Shown here piece by piece: positions 18,120-26,821 of a stretch of DNA of 64,000 nt. The translations under genes were made by a program, and so were the position numbers. The notes under the pieces are model-generated. The model was given only the letters and a program-made list of their open reading frames with translations, did not search any database and had not been told where the DNA came from. Source of the stretch: Flavobacteriales bacterium (lineage in GTDB: Bacteria; Bacteroidota; Bacteroidia; Flavobacteriales_C; GCA-002722245); NCBI GenBank assembly GCA_947444925.1, contig CANFBW010000009.1, positions 1 through 64,000 on the forward strand, written 5' to 3'. Numbering within the stretch: the first letter of the stretch is position 1; each line of letters starts with the position of its first letter.

Positions 18120-19456
18120 TGAAACGCTTTTTAACCTTCATTCATCAGCCTGTGCATATTGCCCCACTGGCAATTTTCAGAATTTTGTTTGGTGCGATGA
18201 TGTTTTTCAGTATTCTTCGCTTTGCCGCTAAAGGATGGATTTACGATTTGTATGTTAAGCCTCAGTTTTTCTTTGCTTATCCCGGGTTTGAATGGTTAAA
18301 ACCTTTGGGTGCGAGTGGAATGTATTTTGTTTTCGCTGCTTTGGCCCTGAGTTTTTTAATGGTGATGCTGGGCTTGTTTTACCGTGTTTCAAGCGTTGCT
18401 GCCTTTTTGCTTTTTACTTATGTTGAATTGTTGGATAGAAGCAATTATCTAAATCATTATTATTTCATCAGCATCGTTTCTTTTCTCTTATGCTTTTTGC
18501 CAGCGCATCGTTTTTTTTCACTGGACGTTAAAAGAAAGCCGTCGCTTAAAATTACCCATATTCCCTTTTGGATGACCGCTGCTATCAAGCTGCAATTGGG
18601 GATGGTTTACTTTTTTGCAGGAGTGGCTAAAATTAATTACGATTGGTTGTTTAACGCAATGCCTTTGCAACTGTGGCTGCCACCGCGACAAGATATGCCG
18701 CTCATTGGCTTTTTATTTAAATATACCGGGGTGGCCTATTTTTTCAGTTGGTTTGGTTGTATTTATGATTTAACGATTCCCTTCTTTTTGTGTTTCAGGA
18801 AAACACGTCCGTGGGCTTATTTTTTTGTAATTGTTTTTCATGTGTTAACCGGAATGCTCTTTTATATTGGTATGTTTCCCTACATCATGATTGTTTCAAC
18901 CCTGGTGTTTTTTGGCGAAGAGTTTCATTTGAAAGTGATTTCCTTTTTTGGGGGGAATCAACTCTCGAACAATAAAATCAATGCTCTTCCAACTCTAAAA
19001 ATGACATTGCTGCCGGTCTTTTTAAGCATCTTCTTTTTTATTCAAATTCTTCTTCCTTTTCGTTATATCCTTTATCCTGGAAAATTATTCTGGCATGAAG
19101 AAGGCTACCGCTTTTCGTGGAGGGTGATGCTCATGGAAAAAGGAGGCTATGCCGTCTTTAAGCTAAAAGATAAGGATAGCGGCAGAAAATGGGAGGTGAA
19201 AAACTACGATTTCCTCACTCCAGTGCAGGAAAAAATGATGAGTACTCAGCCAGATATGCTACTTCAGTTTGCCCACTTTTTAGAAGCAAAATACCATAAA
19301 GAGGGTATTAGGAATCTGGAGATAAAAGTGGAATGTTATGTAACTTTGAACGGCTCATCCAGCCAGCTTTTAATTGATCCCGAAGTTGATTTAACGCAGA
19401 TTGAAGAAGGGCTTGGCAGCAGAAAATGGGTGTTACCTTTTAGAGAGAATGAATAA
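18119..19456 (+). CDS. HTTM-domain integral membrane protein (gamma-carboxylase-like)
   Basis: About 445 residues. The ORF track begins at a TTG (18116); the ATG at 18119 overlaps the imelysin TGA by one base and is preferred. It has around ten hydrophobic segments and the HTTM signatures at PLAIFRILFGAMMF, LLDRSNYLNHYYF and LQLGMVYFFAGVAKINYDWL. HTTM proteins resemble vitamin K-dependent carboxylases; in Bacteroidota this type is linked with imelysin and DUF4856 genes, with unknown chemistry. The last ~110 residues are soluble. It overlaps the receptor gene by eight bases (ATGAATAA). Confidence 0.88.
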   Translation: MKRFLTFIHQPVHIAPLAIFRILFGAMMFFSILRFAAKGWIYDLYVKPQFFFAYPGFEWLKPLGASGMYFVFAALALSFLMVMLGLFYRVSSVAAFLLFTYVELLDRSNYLNHYYFISIVSFLLCFLPAHRFFSLDVKRKPSLKITHIPFWMTAAIKLQLGMVYFFAGVAKINYDWLFNAMPLQLWLPPRQDMPLIGFLFKYTGVAYFFSWFGCIYDLTIPFFLCFRKTRPWAYFFVIVFHVLTGMLFYIGMFPYIMIVSTLVFFGEEFHLKVISFFGGNQLSNNKINALPTLKMTLLPVFLSIFFFIQILLPFRYILYPGKLFWHEEGYRFSWRVMLMEKGGYAVFKLKDKDSGRKWEVKNYDFLTPVQEKMMSTQPDMLLQFAHFLEAKYHKEGIRNLEIKVECYVTLNGSSSQLLIDPEVDLTQIEEGLGSRKWVLPFRENE

Positions 19457-21866
19457 GTTTTTATTGCATATAGTTTCAATCGCTGCTTTTTTGTTGCTCC
19501 CTTTTGCTGCTTTCTCTTTATCGATTTCAGGACGTGTGATTTGTGCCGAAGATTCGTCATCAATAGAGCACGCTCAAGTGATGATTGAAGAAACACAGCA
19601 ATCTGTATCTACCGATAAGAATGGTGCTTTTTCTTTTGTAAATGTTGCTCCGGGTAAATATTCCTTGGTAGCAACTTATCAAATGAAGGCACAACAAACA
19701 TTAATTGTTCATCTTATCGAACAAGATATTTGGATTGATTTCAAGCTATCTCCCGACGTGATTAAAACAGATGTGGTGTTAATTGAAAAAGGAAAAAACT
19801 TCAGTATTACAAAGTTGAATGGGGTAGAGGGGACCTCCATTTACGAGGGTAAAAAATCGGAGGTAATTGATGTTGCTAGTACGCCGGGCAATAAATCTAC
19901 CAACAACGCCCGTGAAATTTATGGCAAAATCAGCGGATTAAATATTTGGGAAAGTGATGGCGCGGGTATTCAATTGAGTATTGGTGGCAGGGGATTGAAT
20001 CCGAGCAGGGTTTCAAATTTTAATACCCGTCAGAATGGCTACGACATTAGTGCTGATGCTTTGGGTTATCCTGAGAGTTATTACAGTCCGCCTACAGAAG
20101 CCATTGACAAAATTGAAATTGTTCGAGGGGCTGCTTCTTTGCAATACGGAACGCAGTTTGGCGGCTTTTTAAATTTTAATTTGAAGAAAGGTCCCGAAAA
20201 CAAAAAATTTGAGTTTACTACTCGCCAAACCTTAGGCTCATGGGGATTTGTTAATTCATTTAATAGTGTGGGAGGTACGGTAGGTAAACTGACGTATTAC
20301 GCTTTTGCGCAAAGAAAACAAGGCGACGGATGGCGGTCGAATTCTGAATTTTCAGTGAATTCAGGCTATGCTTCAGTGCAGTATAAATTTTCATCTAAGT
20401 TTAAAGTCGGATTGGAATACACTGCTATGCAATACCTTGCTCATCAACCGGGCGGATTGACCGATGCCATGTTTAAGCAGAATGCTCAACAATCCATTCG
20501 TGCGAGAAATTGGTTCAATGTAAACTGGAACCTAATGGCATTGACCATCGATTATGAATTCAATGAAAAAACCCGATTGAACATTCGTAATTTCGCACTC
20601 CTCGCTTCCCGTGATGCACTAGGGACTTTAGATCAAATCAATCGTGCCGATGAAGGGTTAGAAAGAAATCTACTAAGCGATCAATTTAAAAATTTCGGAA
20701 GTGAAGTGCGTTTGTTGCATTACTATTCGCTGCAGAAAGTTTCTTCTGTATTTTTAATTGGAGGCAGATATTATCAGGGCCACACCGATAGAAAACAAGG
20801 CTTGGCGGATAGCACTGATCAGCCTCATTTTGATTTTTTACATCCAGCGAATCCGGAGTTTTCAGCGTATACTTTTCCAAGCAGAAACATTTCAGTGTTC
20901 AGTGAAAACATTTTTAAAATCACTAAATACTTAAGCCTAACTCCGGGTGTTCGTTTTGAATATATCGATACCCGCTCCAGTGGATATTACAATATTGAAA
21001 ATAAAAACCTGGCAGGACAGGTGATTTACCAAGAACAAAAAACAGACAACAGAGAGAGTCAGCGTTCACTGCTTTTGGCTGGTTTAGGCTTGAGTTATTG
21101 CCCTACAAAAAACACGGAAATATACTCTAATTTTTCGCAAAACTACCGCTCCATCAATTTCAACGATATGCGCGTGGTGAACCCTAACTTTCAGGTTGAT
21201 CCTGAGCTGAAAGATGAAACCGGATTTACCTATGATTTAGGGTACAGAGGGTCGTATAAAAACTTTATGTATTTCGACGCTACTTTCTTTTATTTAGGAT
21301 ACAACAATCGAATAGGTTCGGTGCTTAAAACCGACACCAATACCTATACTGCTTACTTGTTGCGCACCAATGTTTCTGACTCTAAAACCTACGGAATAGA
21401 AAGTTTAATAGAAGTAGATTTATATAAAATTTTTAAAGGAACGAAAGACATGAAGATTTCTGTTTTCAGTAATTTTTCATTCATGAATGCGCTGTATAAT
21501 GGCAGCAAAGAAAAGGCTTTTGAAGGAAAACAGGTAGAGCTGGTACCTCCAGTACTGTTTAAATCGGGATTGAAATACAGATACAAAAAGTTTGGGGCGT
21601 CTTACCAATATTCATATACAGCTAAACAATTTACTGATGCTACCAACACCGAGTTTACAGCCAATGCCGTGAATGGGTTGGTTCCTGCGTACAACGTAAT
21701 GGACATAAGTTTATCATACTCCTACAAGAAATTTACTTTGGAAGGAAGCATCAATAACCTATTGGATAATCGATATTTCACTAGAAGATCCGAAGGTTAT
21801 CCAGGGCCTGGAATTATTCCTTCCGATGCAAGAAGTTTTTATTTGACTTTGCAGTTGAAGTTGTAA
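19449..21866 (+). CDS. TonB-dependent receptor, FecA-like
   Basis: About 805 residues. The ORF start at 19401 lies inside the previous gene; ATG 19449 (MNKFLLHIVSIAAF) gives a proper signal peptide. Then a carboxypeptidase-regulatory-like beta-sandwich (SISGRVICAEDSSSIEHAQV, ~20-100), a plug with GLNPSRVSNFNTRQNGYD and EIVRGAASLQYGTQFGG, and a 22-strand-type barrel ending YLTLQLKL with a terminal aromatic/Leu pattern. The plug motif NFNLKKGP is typical of the ferric-dicitrate receptor group. Last gene of the operon; the substrate is probably an iron complex, by context. Confidence 0.92.
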   Translation: MNKFLLHIVSIAAFLLLPFAAFSLSISGRVICAEDSSSIEHAQVMIEETQQSVSTDKNGAFSFVNVAPGKYSLVATYQMKAQQTLIVHLIEQDIWIDFKLSPDVIKTDVVLIEKGKNFSITKLNGVEGTSIYEGKKSEVIDVASTPGNKSTNNAREIYGKISGLNIWESDGAGIQLSIGGRGLNPSRVSNFNTRQNGYDISADALGYPESYYSPPTEAIDKIEIVRGAASLQYGTQFGGFLNFNLKKGPENKKFEFTTRQTLGSWGFVNSFNSVGGTVGKLTYYAFAQRKQGDGWRSNSEFSVNSGYASVQYKFSSKFKVGLEYTAMQYLAHQPGGLTDAMFKQNAQQSIRARNWFNVNWNLMALTIDYEFNEKTRLNIRNFALLASRDALGTLDQINRADEGLERNLLSDQFKNFGSEVRLLHYYSLQKVSSVFLIGGRYYQGHTDRKQGLADSTDQPHFDFLHPANPEFSAYTFPSRNISVFSENIFKITKYLSLTPGVRFEYIDTRSSGYYNIENKNLAGQVIYQEQKTDNRESQRSLLLAGLGLSYCPTKNTEIYSNFSQNYRSINFNDMRVVNPNFQVDPELKDETGFTYDLGYRGSYKNFMYFDATFFYLGYNNRIGSVLKTDTNTYTAYLLRTNVSDSKTYGIESLIEVDLYKIFKGTKDMKISVFSNFSFMNALYNGSKEKAFEGKQVELVPPVLFKSGLKYRYKKFGASYQYSYTAKQFTDATNTEFTANAVNGLVPAYNVMDISLSYSYKKFTLEGSINNLLDNRYFTRRSEGYPGPGIIPSDARSFYLTLQLKL

Positions 21867-21920
21867 ATGTTAATCCGCTTTAGCAGCCATACAAACGCCA
21901 ACATTTCAGAAAAGTACAGA

Positions 21921-21956
21921 ACAAAAAAAGTGTGTAAATCAACGACTTACACACTT
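21921..21956 (-). terminator. terminator reading leftward
   Basis: AAGTGTGTAA / TTACACACTT, 10-bp stem with a nine-base loop, followed on the minus strand by seven T. It faces the minus-strand copper-type cluster, 240 bases beyond the small ORF at 22199, and sits close to the receptor gene's end. The run of T is absent on the plus strand. Confidence 0.65.
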
Positions 21957-22198
21957 ATCGAACAGTTGCAAACTGTATTCAGCGGGCTCAAAGCTACACA
22001 TTTGTAACAAAATCCTTACAGATATAGAGCTTCTGAGCCAGCTAAATTCCGATCTCATCGACTAAGATACTTTAATTATTTGCAAAAAATACAAAATGTT
22101 CGAAATGAAAAATAGTTGTTTAAGCCATTACAACAATCGATAAAAAGATAAGATACACACTTAAAATAATGCTATCTAACACCTTGTTTCTGTATGTT
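21957..22198. other. non-coding stretch between terminator and small ORF
   Basis: AT-rich, no convincing ORF on either strand, no RNA-gene structure noticed. Confidence 0.5.
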
Positions 22199-22393
22199 TC
22201 AAAGTCCATCTTTTCTATCGAATATTTGCAGTGAAAAAACAGCCGCAATAAACCACGCCATTGTTCCTGTTGCCCTCACCCATAAAGGAGGTTTCTTGTA
22301 TTCCAATTTCGCCATATAATACCAAGTACAGCGCATTTTACCTAAAGCAACAATTATCATGGCGAAGGCGAAGAAATATAATAATAGTATCAT
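22199..22393 (-). CDS. possible small membrane protein (64 residues)
   Basis: Two hydrophobic segments (MILLLYFFAFAMIIVALG and TGTMAWFIAAVFSLQIF) separated by a basic/aromatic loop (KMRCTWYYMAKLEYKKPP). It is 54 bases downstream of the T9SS gene on the same strand and ends before the leftward terminator, so it may be the last gene of the cluster. No relative recognised. Confidence 0.5.
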   Translation of the reverse strand: MILLLYFFAFAMIIVALGKMRCTWYYMAKLEYKKPPLWVRATGTMAWFIAAVFSLQIFDRKDGL

Positions 22394-22411
22394 AAGATTA
22401 ATTTTAATAAA

Positions 22412-22432
22412 GGAACGGGAATTTCCGCTCCC
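22412..22432 (-). terminator. weak hairpin after the T9SS gene
   Basis: GGAACGG-GAATTT-CCGCTCC with one mispair, followed on the minus strand by TTTATTAAAATT. It could attenuate transcription into the 64-residue ORF. Confidence 0.3.
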
Positions 22433-22447
22433 TTGATGAATGATTAA

Positions 22448-23290
22448 CTACTCAATAATTACCTTAGAAGTAAAACTTGCCTCTTTTGTGTTTACTCGAA
22501 CAAAGTAAATACCTGCTCCTTGTTTTATTTCCAATGAAAGGGATGTCGTCCCTTTATTTACAGAAATATTTTGTAGTTGTTTACCTGTATAATCAATAAC
22601 TACAATGTTTTCAACACCTCCTTTCGCTGCACTTAAGTCTAAAAAAACTTTGCCATCAGCAGATGGATTAGGGTAAATTTTAAAAGGATTGTTATTTATC
22701 TCTTGCACTCCTACAGATTCTTTGGAATAAACCGTTAGCTTTTTAGTGTATGCATAATCTCCTGTGCTTTGTCCGTTGGCATTTGCGGCAACAAAAGCAG
22801 CGTATAAAGTAACCGTGTCATTTAAGTCACTTGCATCAGGAGCAGTCCAATCAAAAGTCCATGAATTTGAACCATTGGTAGCAGAAATACTGGCAGGCTT
22901 ATGAGTAGCATACTTATTCGCTCCTTCCCATGATCCAACTACCTGAGCGCGATTTTGACTTCCTGCTGCAAGTGTGCCTACAGAAGTTGAATCATGCTGT
23001 CCCCAAGCCATTACCTGAAATCCAAAAGCAGTAATATTCGCTTGTGAAATAGTAGCAGTAATTTGATAAGTCTGACCGGATTCAAATCCGCCTGATGGAA
23101 TATTTGAAGTTAATTCAATCGTAGCGGGACCTTGATCAATACCATGTGAAGCATGACAACCGGACATTCCGCAAGTCATTTGTTTAGGTGCTCCCGTATG
23201 ATCGGGATAACCGTAATCAGTAAAAGATAAAAAAGGAAGACTCAGTCCAATAATTAAGAGCGAGCCAACAACTATATTTTTTGTTTTCAT
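22448..23290 (-). CDS. choice-of-anchor V (reelin-like) protein with T9SS sorting domain
   Basis: 280 residues. Signal peptide 1-~24, then GAPKQMTCGMSGCHASHG, a CX4CH motif (C40, C45, H46) typical at the start of this family and possibly a heme site. A beta-sandwich follows (IPSGGFESGQTYQITATI to FAANANGQSTGDYAYT; ~50-195), then a T9SS type A C-terminal domain starting at FKIYPNPSADG and ending ASFTSKVIIE. It should cross the outer membrane through T9SS and sit on the surface or be released. It is 20 bases downstream of the MbnP gene and part of the copper-type cluster. Confidence 0.9.
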   Translation of the reverse strand: MKTKNIVVGSLLIIGLSLPFLSFTDYGYPDHTGAPKQMTCGMSGCHASHGIDQGPATIELTSNIPSGGFESGQTYQITATISQANITAFGFQVMAWGQHDSTSVGTLAAGSQNRAQVVGSWEGANKYATHKPASISATNGSNSWTFDWTAPDASDLNDTVTLYAAFVAANANGQSTGDYAYTKKLTVYSKESVGVQEINNNPFKIYPNPSADGKVFLDLSAAKGGVENIVVIDYTGKQLQNISVNKGTTSLSLEIKQGAGIYFVRVNTKEASFTSKVIIE

Positions 23291-23310
23291 TTTTTGTTTG
23301 TTAAATGTGA

Positions 23311-24135
23311 TTAATCAATAATTTCAACTTTCTGAAGTTCTATAGCCTGAAGGACGTTACTTCTTATCATATCGGCATAATAACCGCCGTGTACATTGGC
23401 TTGAGGGAAATTATAGCCGCCAAAAGAATAATTTGAACCATCCTGATTTTTCAGCACTTTGTTAAAATCAAGCGTAAAATAAACGCGTGTTGTTTTACCT
23501 TCTTTAATTTCAAACTTAGGCGTAGTGACAAGCATATTTCCGAAGAAACATGACATCATTCTTAAATCAGTACCTATTCCGAAATGAAAATAATCTCCGG
23601 CAACACCTGCGCCTTTTCCTTCAGCTAATAGAAATACATAGCCTGAATTCCAGTTCCAGTACATTCCCGGTACTGAAAGGTCAAGAGGATAAGGATTAGT
23701 TGTTGCGTCTTTATGGTTGACTTCACTCGGCACGCCAATATCGTAACGAATATCTGAATATTGACCAACGGCAGCATTCATAGTTAATTTATAACTCTGC
23801 ATTCCATAACCGGCATCAAAATTTGCGCTGTCATAATTCACCAATTTGGTTCTGTATCCATCCACACCTACTTCTGAACCATCGGCTTTAGAAAGTCCAA
23901 TATCACTGATGTAATACTTTAAAGTCGTTAATTCATATACTTCTCCTGCCGGATTGGTATAGGCAGAATCATAATAGAGTCCTTTATCTCCTACCATCGG
24001 AGTAAATATTAGCTCTAATTTTCCCTTTGGAGTTGGTATTTCCACAATGGGTTTATTTTCTTCCGGCTTTTCTTTTTTACAGGAAGAAACAAAAGCAGCA
24101 ACAAGCACTGCGCATAGTATTGCAATTTTTTTCAT
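23311..24135 (-). CDS. MbnP-family copper-binding lipoprotein (copy 1)
   Basis: 274 residues. SPII signal with VSSC (Cys19). The body has the MbnP plan: LELIFTPMVGDKGLYYDSAYTNPAGEVYELTTLKYYISDI and the signature GMYWNWNSGYVFLLAEG, then a HFGIGTD-like segment and a C-terminal QANVHGGYYADMIR. In studied MbnP proteins, a Trp is oxidised to kynurenine by the di-heme partner MbnH to build the copper site. A MauG/MbnH-type gene is two genes upstream (24580-25638), which makes such a pairing likely here. Periplasmic face of a membrane or surface. Confidence 0.9.
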   Translation of the reverse strand: MKKIAILCAVLVAAFVSSCKKEKPEENKPIVEIPTPKGKLELIFTPMVGDKGLYYDSAYTNPAGEVYELTTLKYYISDIGLSKADGSEVGVDGYRTKLVNYDSANFDAGYGMQSYKLTMNAAVGQYSDIRYDIGVPSEVNHKDATTNPYPLDLSVPGMYWNWNSGYVFLLAEGKGAGVAGDYFHFGIGTDLRMMSCFFGNMLVTTPKFEIKEGKTTRVYFTLDFNKVLKNQDGSNYSFGGYNFPQANVHGGYYADMIRSNVLQAIELQKVEIID

Positions 24136-24211
24136 GTGTTTAATTTTATTTGAAATTTTTAAAATGGCGATGCTCTGAAAGATAATTTCATTTAGAACAT
24201 TGGAATATTAT

Positions 24212-24583
24212 TTAAGCCGAAATAGGCGGGCGGAGTATGGCAGCAATATATAATCTGCCGTTTTGAGATAAATAAGGAGAAAAGTTTTGCGTTTCTTTAG
24301 TCGGTGGCGGTATAGTTATCATTTGAATACTATTCATTACCGCGACTTCTTCTATTTTTTCTTTTGATCCCGAACGAGAAGAACCATCACTATTTTCTTC
24401 TTTTTCAATTTGCTTTTTCAAATGACACTGCCCTTTACAACAATTATTCTTTTGCGTTCTTTTTTCACACAAATTTTTCGCAATGTAATTTCTATTCACC
24501 TGAAAATTTTGATAAATGATTGTTGTTTTGAAGCATTGTAAAAGCATCAACAACAGAAGAAATATAGATAGTAATTTTTTCAT
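24212..24583 (-). CDS. small membrane-anchored Cys/His protein (copy 1)
   Basis: 123 residues: one N-terminal hydrophobic helix (~4-18), then NRNYIAKNLCEKRTQKNNCCKGQCHLKKQIEKEE, an acidic/Ser linker and a hydrophobic tail. The motif pattern N-R/K-xx-IA-K/R-x-L/YCE...CxGxCHLKKQ is repeated in the protein at 28713, so the two are paralogues bracketing the cluster. The Cys/His set could bind a metal. Its start overlaps the stop of the di-heme gene by four bases (ATGA), so it is translationally coupled. No formal family name known to me. Confidence 0.75.
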   Translation of the reverse strand: MKKLLSIFLLLLMLLQCFKTTIIYQNFQVNRNYIAKNLCEKRTQKNNCCKGQCHLKKQIEKEENSDGSSRSGSKEKIEEVAVMNSIQMITIPPPTKETQNFSPYLSQNGRLYIAAILRPPISA

Positions 24584-25638
24584 TTATATAACGGATCACT
24601 AAAGCGAGTGTCGTGAATAAAAGTGTTGTCGGTTAAGGTGTTTAGAAAACTTATGATACTTTGAATTTCATCGACAGAAAGAGCTTGTCCATTCAAAATA
24701 ACAGGATCAACATTACTCATGTAATATGGTTTGTTTATATGGTAATCAATGGCTTTATCAAGAGTTTTAAATCGACCATCGTGCATATAAGGAGATGAAA
24801 CCTCTACGTTTCTTAACGAAGGCATCTTATAGCTGTGCATATCCTGTACAGATTCTGAAATACGCATTCTACCGCTATCTTGTAGAGATACATTGGGTTC
24901 TAAGCCAATATTTCGGTAAGAGAAATTGCTAAATAAGGGTGGCGCATGACAAGAAGCGCATCGCTGATTAAATATAGATTTTCCAATTTCTTCGTCTGCC
25001 GTAAAAGCATAACCTGCTTCTCCACGCTGAATTCTGTCATACTTTGAATTTGAAGAAACAAGCGCCCCTAAAAATTGAGCAAAGGATTTAAGAACTCTTT
25101 GTGTTGTTACGGCTTCATCACCAAAGGTTTCTTTAAACATTTTTCTATAAGATGCATCTGCCGAAAGGAAGGCAATAACATCATTCATATTTCCATCCAT
25201 TTCCAAAGAATCATTAATAGGAGCTAAAGGCTGAACTGTAATATGGTTGATTCCTCCGTCCCACATGAAAGAAGTTTGCCAATTCAAATTAAAAAGAGCG
25301 GGGGCATTTCTTTTTCCAAACTGTCTGTCAATACCATGACTTCGGGCATGAGCAGCATTGGCAAATGCGGCAAATTGCTGATGGCAACTGCCGCATGAAA
25401 TAGAACCATCCCTCGATAATTTCTTCTCATAAAATAATCTTCTTCCTAAATTAAATCCTGCATCTGTTAAAGTGTTTTCTTCAAAATTGTACACTGGCTG
25501 AGGCCATCCCTGAGGCACAGTGAAGGTTACTCCTGTTACTTGAGGAGATGGGATTTGAGGATCTTTTGAGCATTGAAAAAAGAATAATGTCAAAGACAAA
25601 ACCATCATCAAAGCAGCTATTTTATTTTTTGCTTTCAT
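24580..25638 (-). CDS. di-heme cytochrome c peroxidase / MauG-family enzyme (MbnH-like)
   Basis: 352 residues. SPII signal with FQCS (Cys23). Two c-heme motifs, CGSCH (82-86) and CASCH (227-231), in the di-heme fold of bacterial cytochrome c peroxidases and MauG. Also seen: RNAPALFNLNW, FMWDGGINHITVQPLAPI, and MPSLRNVEVSSPYMHDGR, which carries a distal-side Met/His region. Family members reduce hydrogen peroxide or, in MauG and MbnH, use a high-valent di-heme to oxidise a protein Trp. Location between MbnP genes supports the MbnH role. Gene ends abut: three bases to the MbnP gene upstream and a 4-base overlap downstream. Confidence 0.92.
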   Translation of the reverse strand: MKAKNKIAALMMVLSLTLFFFQCSKDPQIPSPQVTGVTFTVPQGWPQPVYNFEENTLTDAGFNLGRRLFYEKKLSRDGSISCGSCHQQFAAFANAAHARSHGIDRQFGKRNAPALFNLNWQTSFMWDGGINHITVQPLAPINDSLEMDGNMNDVIAFLSADASYRKMFKETFGDEAVTTQRVLKSFAQFLGALVSSNSKYDRIQRGEAGYAFTADEEIGKSIFNQRCASCHAPPLFSNFSYRNIGLEPNVSLQDSGRMRISESVQDMHSYKMPSLRNVEVSSPYMHDGRFKTLDKAIDYHINKPYYMSNVDPVILNGQALSVDEIQSIISFLNTLTDNTFIHDTRFSDPLYK

Positions 25639-25640
25639 TG

Positions 25641-26444
25641 TTAATTCGTTATTATAGAAAACATATCAGCAAAATTATCAGCCATTTTTTTCGCATCGGC
25701 TCCCGGTGCATGAATTACATATAGTGAAGAAAAACTAATGTTTTGTGGACTGGTGAACCATTCCAACACATCTGCTTTAACTTTCAATTTTGGTGATTCA
25801 GTTTCTGATACAGTCATTGCAGTTGGAAAATCAAGACCAACTGTTTTTAATACTGAGTTACTACCTGAAAATCCACCCACGTGATATAAAACAGTTTTGT
25901 CAACTTCAGGAGATTTACTTGAATAGCCCTCAAACTTCGCCATGATATAACCTGTGTTCCAGTTCCAAAACATCCCTTTAGCAGGATCTAAGTCTCCTCC
26001 CTGAATTCCTGTGACATTTTTTACGCTGTCCACACCAATCATAAAAGAAATGGAGATATACTTTTTAAAAGGCACATTTTTCAACGGAATTTTTAGTGTG
26101 TTGTCATTGAATGCCGAAAGCAGATGATAGCTTTCACTTTCCGTATATACTGAATTGTCATCCGCAATCAGTTTAACATTACTGATGTAATAATTGAAAG
26201 TGGAAATAGTAAAAGTATCTCCATTTGCGTTTTTATACTCGGAAGTTTCCAATACCAAAGCACTGTCGCCCACCGTGTTTTTAAACAATAAATTGAAAGC
26301 GCCTGTTGCAACAGGAGGTATATTAGTATCCTCTTTCGGCTTATCCTTTTTACAAGAATTGAAGGCAGTCGCCACTAAAAAAATACCAAACCACTTTAAA
26401 AGTGATTTATGAATCAATTGTTTTTTGCTCCTTGCTGAATCCAT
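25641..26444 (-). CDS. MbnP-family copper-binding lipoprotein (copy 2)
   Basis: The ORF begins at 26468; ATG 26444 (MDSARSKKQ) is the later start and overlaps the upstream cytochrome-like gene by 31 bases. SPII signal with FNSC (Cys31). Body: FNLLFKNTVGDSALVLETSEYKNANGDTFTISTFNYYISNV, then GMFWNWNTGYIMAKFEG, the same WNW-GY signature as copy 1, and a metal-ligand-rich YHVGGF segment. Expected periplasmic copper binder and possible second substrate of the adjacent di-heme enzyme. Confidence 0.9.
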   Translation of the reverse strand: MDSARSKKQLIHKSLLKWFGIFLVATAFNSCKKDKPKEDTNIPPVATGAFNLLFKNTVGDSALVLETSEYKNANGDTFTISTFNYYISNVKLIADDNSVYTESESYHLLSAFNDNTLKIPLKNVPFKKYISISFMIGVDSVKNVTGIQGGDLDPAKGMFWNWNTGYIMAKFEGYSSKSPEVDKTVLYHVGGFSGSNSVLKTVGLDFPTAMTVSETESPKLKVKADVLEWFTSPQNISFSSLYVIHAPGADAKKMADNFADMFSIITN

Positions 26445-26812
26445 TTTAAAACTAATTTGGTGGTACAAGTGTCTAACTTTCCTGATGTTGGCATCGGAGC
26501 TGTATTGGAAGTCATAGAGGCATAAACAATGCTTGACTTCGGATCTCCTAAATTGATATAGCCTCCACCTTTAAGACTGTTCAGCGATTTGGTGTTTTCT
26601 AAATTGAGTCCGCCGGGTGGATTGTTTCCTGAGTGGCAACCTAAATTAGAACAGCTTTTGTTAAAAATGGGTTGTATGTTTTTACTGAACGATATAGTAT
26701 CCGGAGTAGAACAGACATCTGTTTTACTGTTATTATTATCGTCAATAACCGTTTTCGTACAAGAGAAAAAAATTATTGATGACACACTAAAAATCAATAT
26801 GTATTTTATCAT
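26414..26812 (-). CDS. lipoprotein with a CX4CH cytochrome-like domain
   Basis: 132 residues. SPII signal with FFSC (Cys18). Then the cytochrome c-like core FSKNIQPIFNKSCSNLGCHSGNNPPGG, where C54, C59 and H60 form CX4CH rather than CXXCH, then LNLENTKSL, a Met (APMPTSGK) that could be the distal ligand, and LVLKWIQQGA. Such domains are common in Bacteroidota lipoproteins and are taken as mono-heme cytochromes, though heme loading at CX4CH is not proven. It could carry electrons to or from the di-heme enzyme two genes downstream. Confidence 0.8.
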   Translation of the reverse strand: MIKYILIFSVSSIIFFSCTKTVIDDNNNSKTDVCSTPDTISFSKNIQPIFNKSCSNLGCHSGNNPPGGLNLENTKSLNSLKGGGYINLGDPKSSIVYASMTSNTAPMPTSGKLDTCTTKLVLKWIQQGAKNN

Positions 26813-26821
26813 AAATTATTT

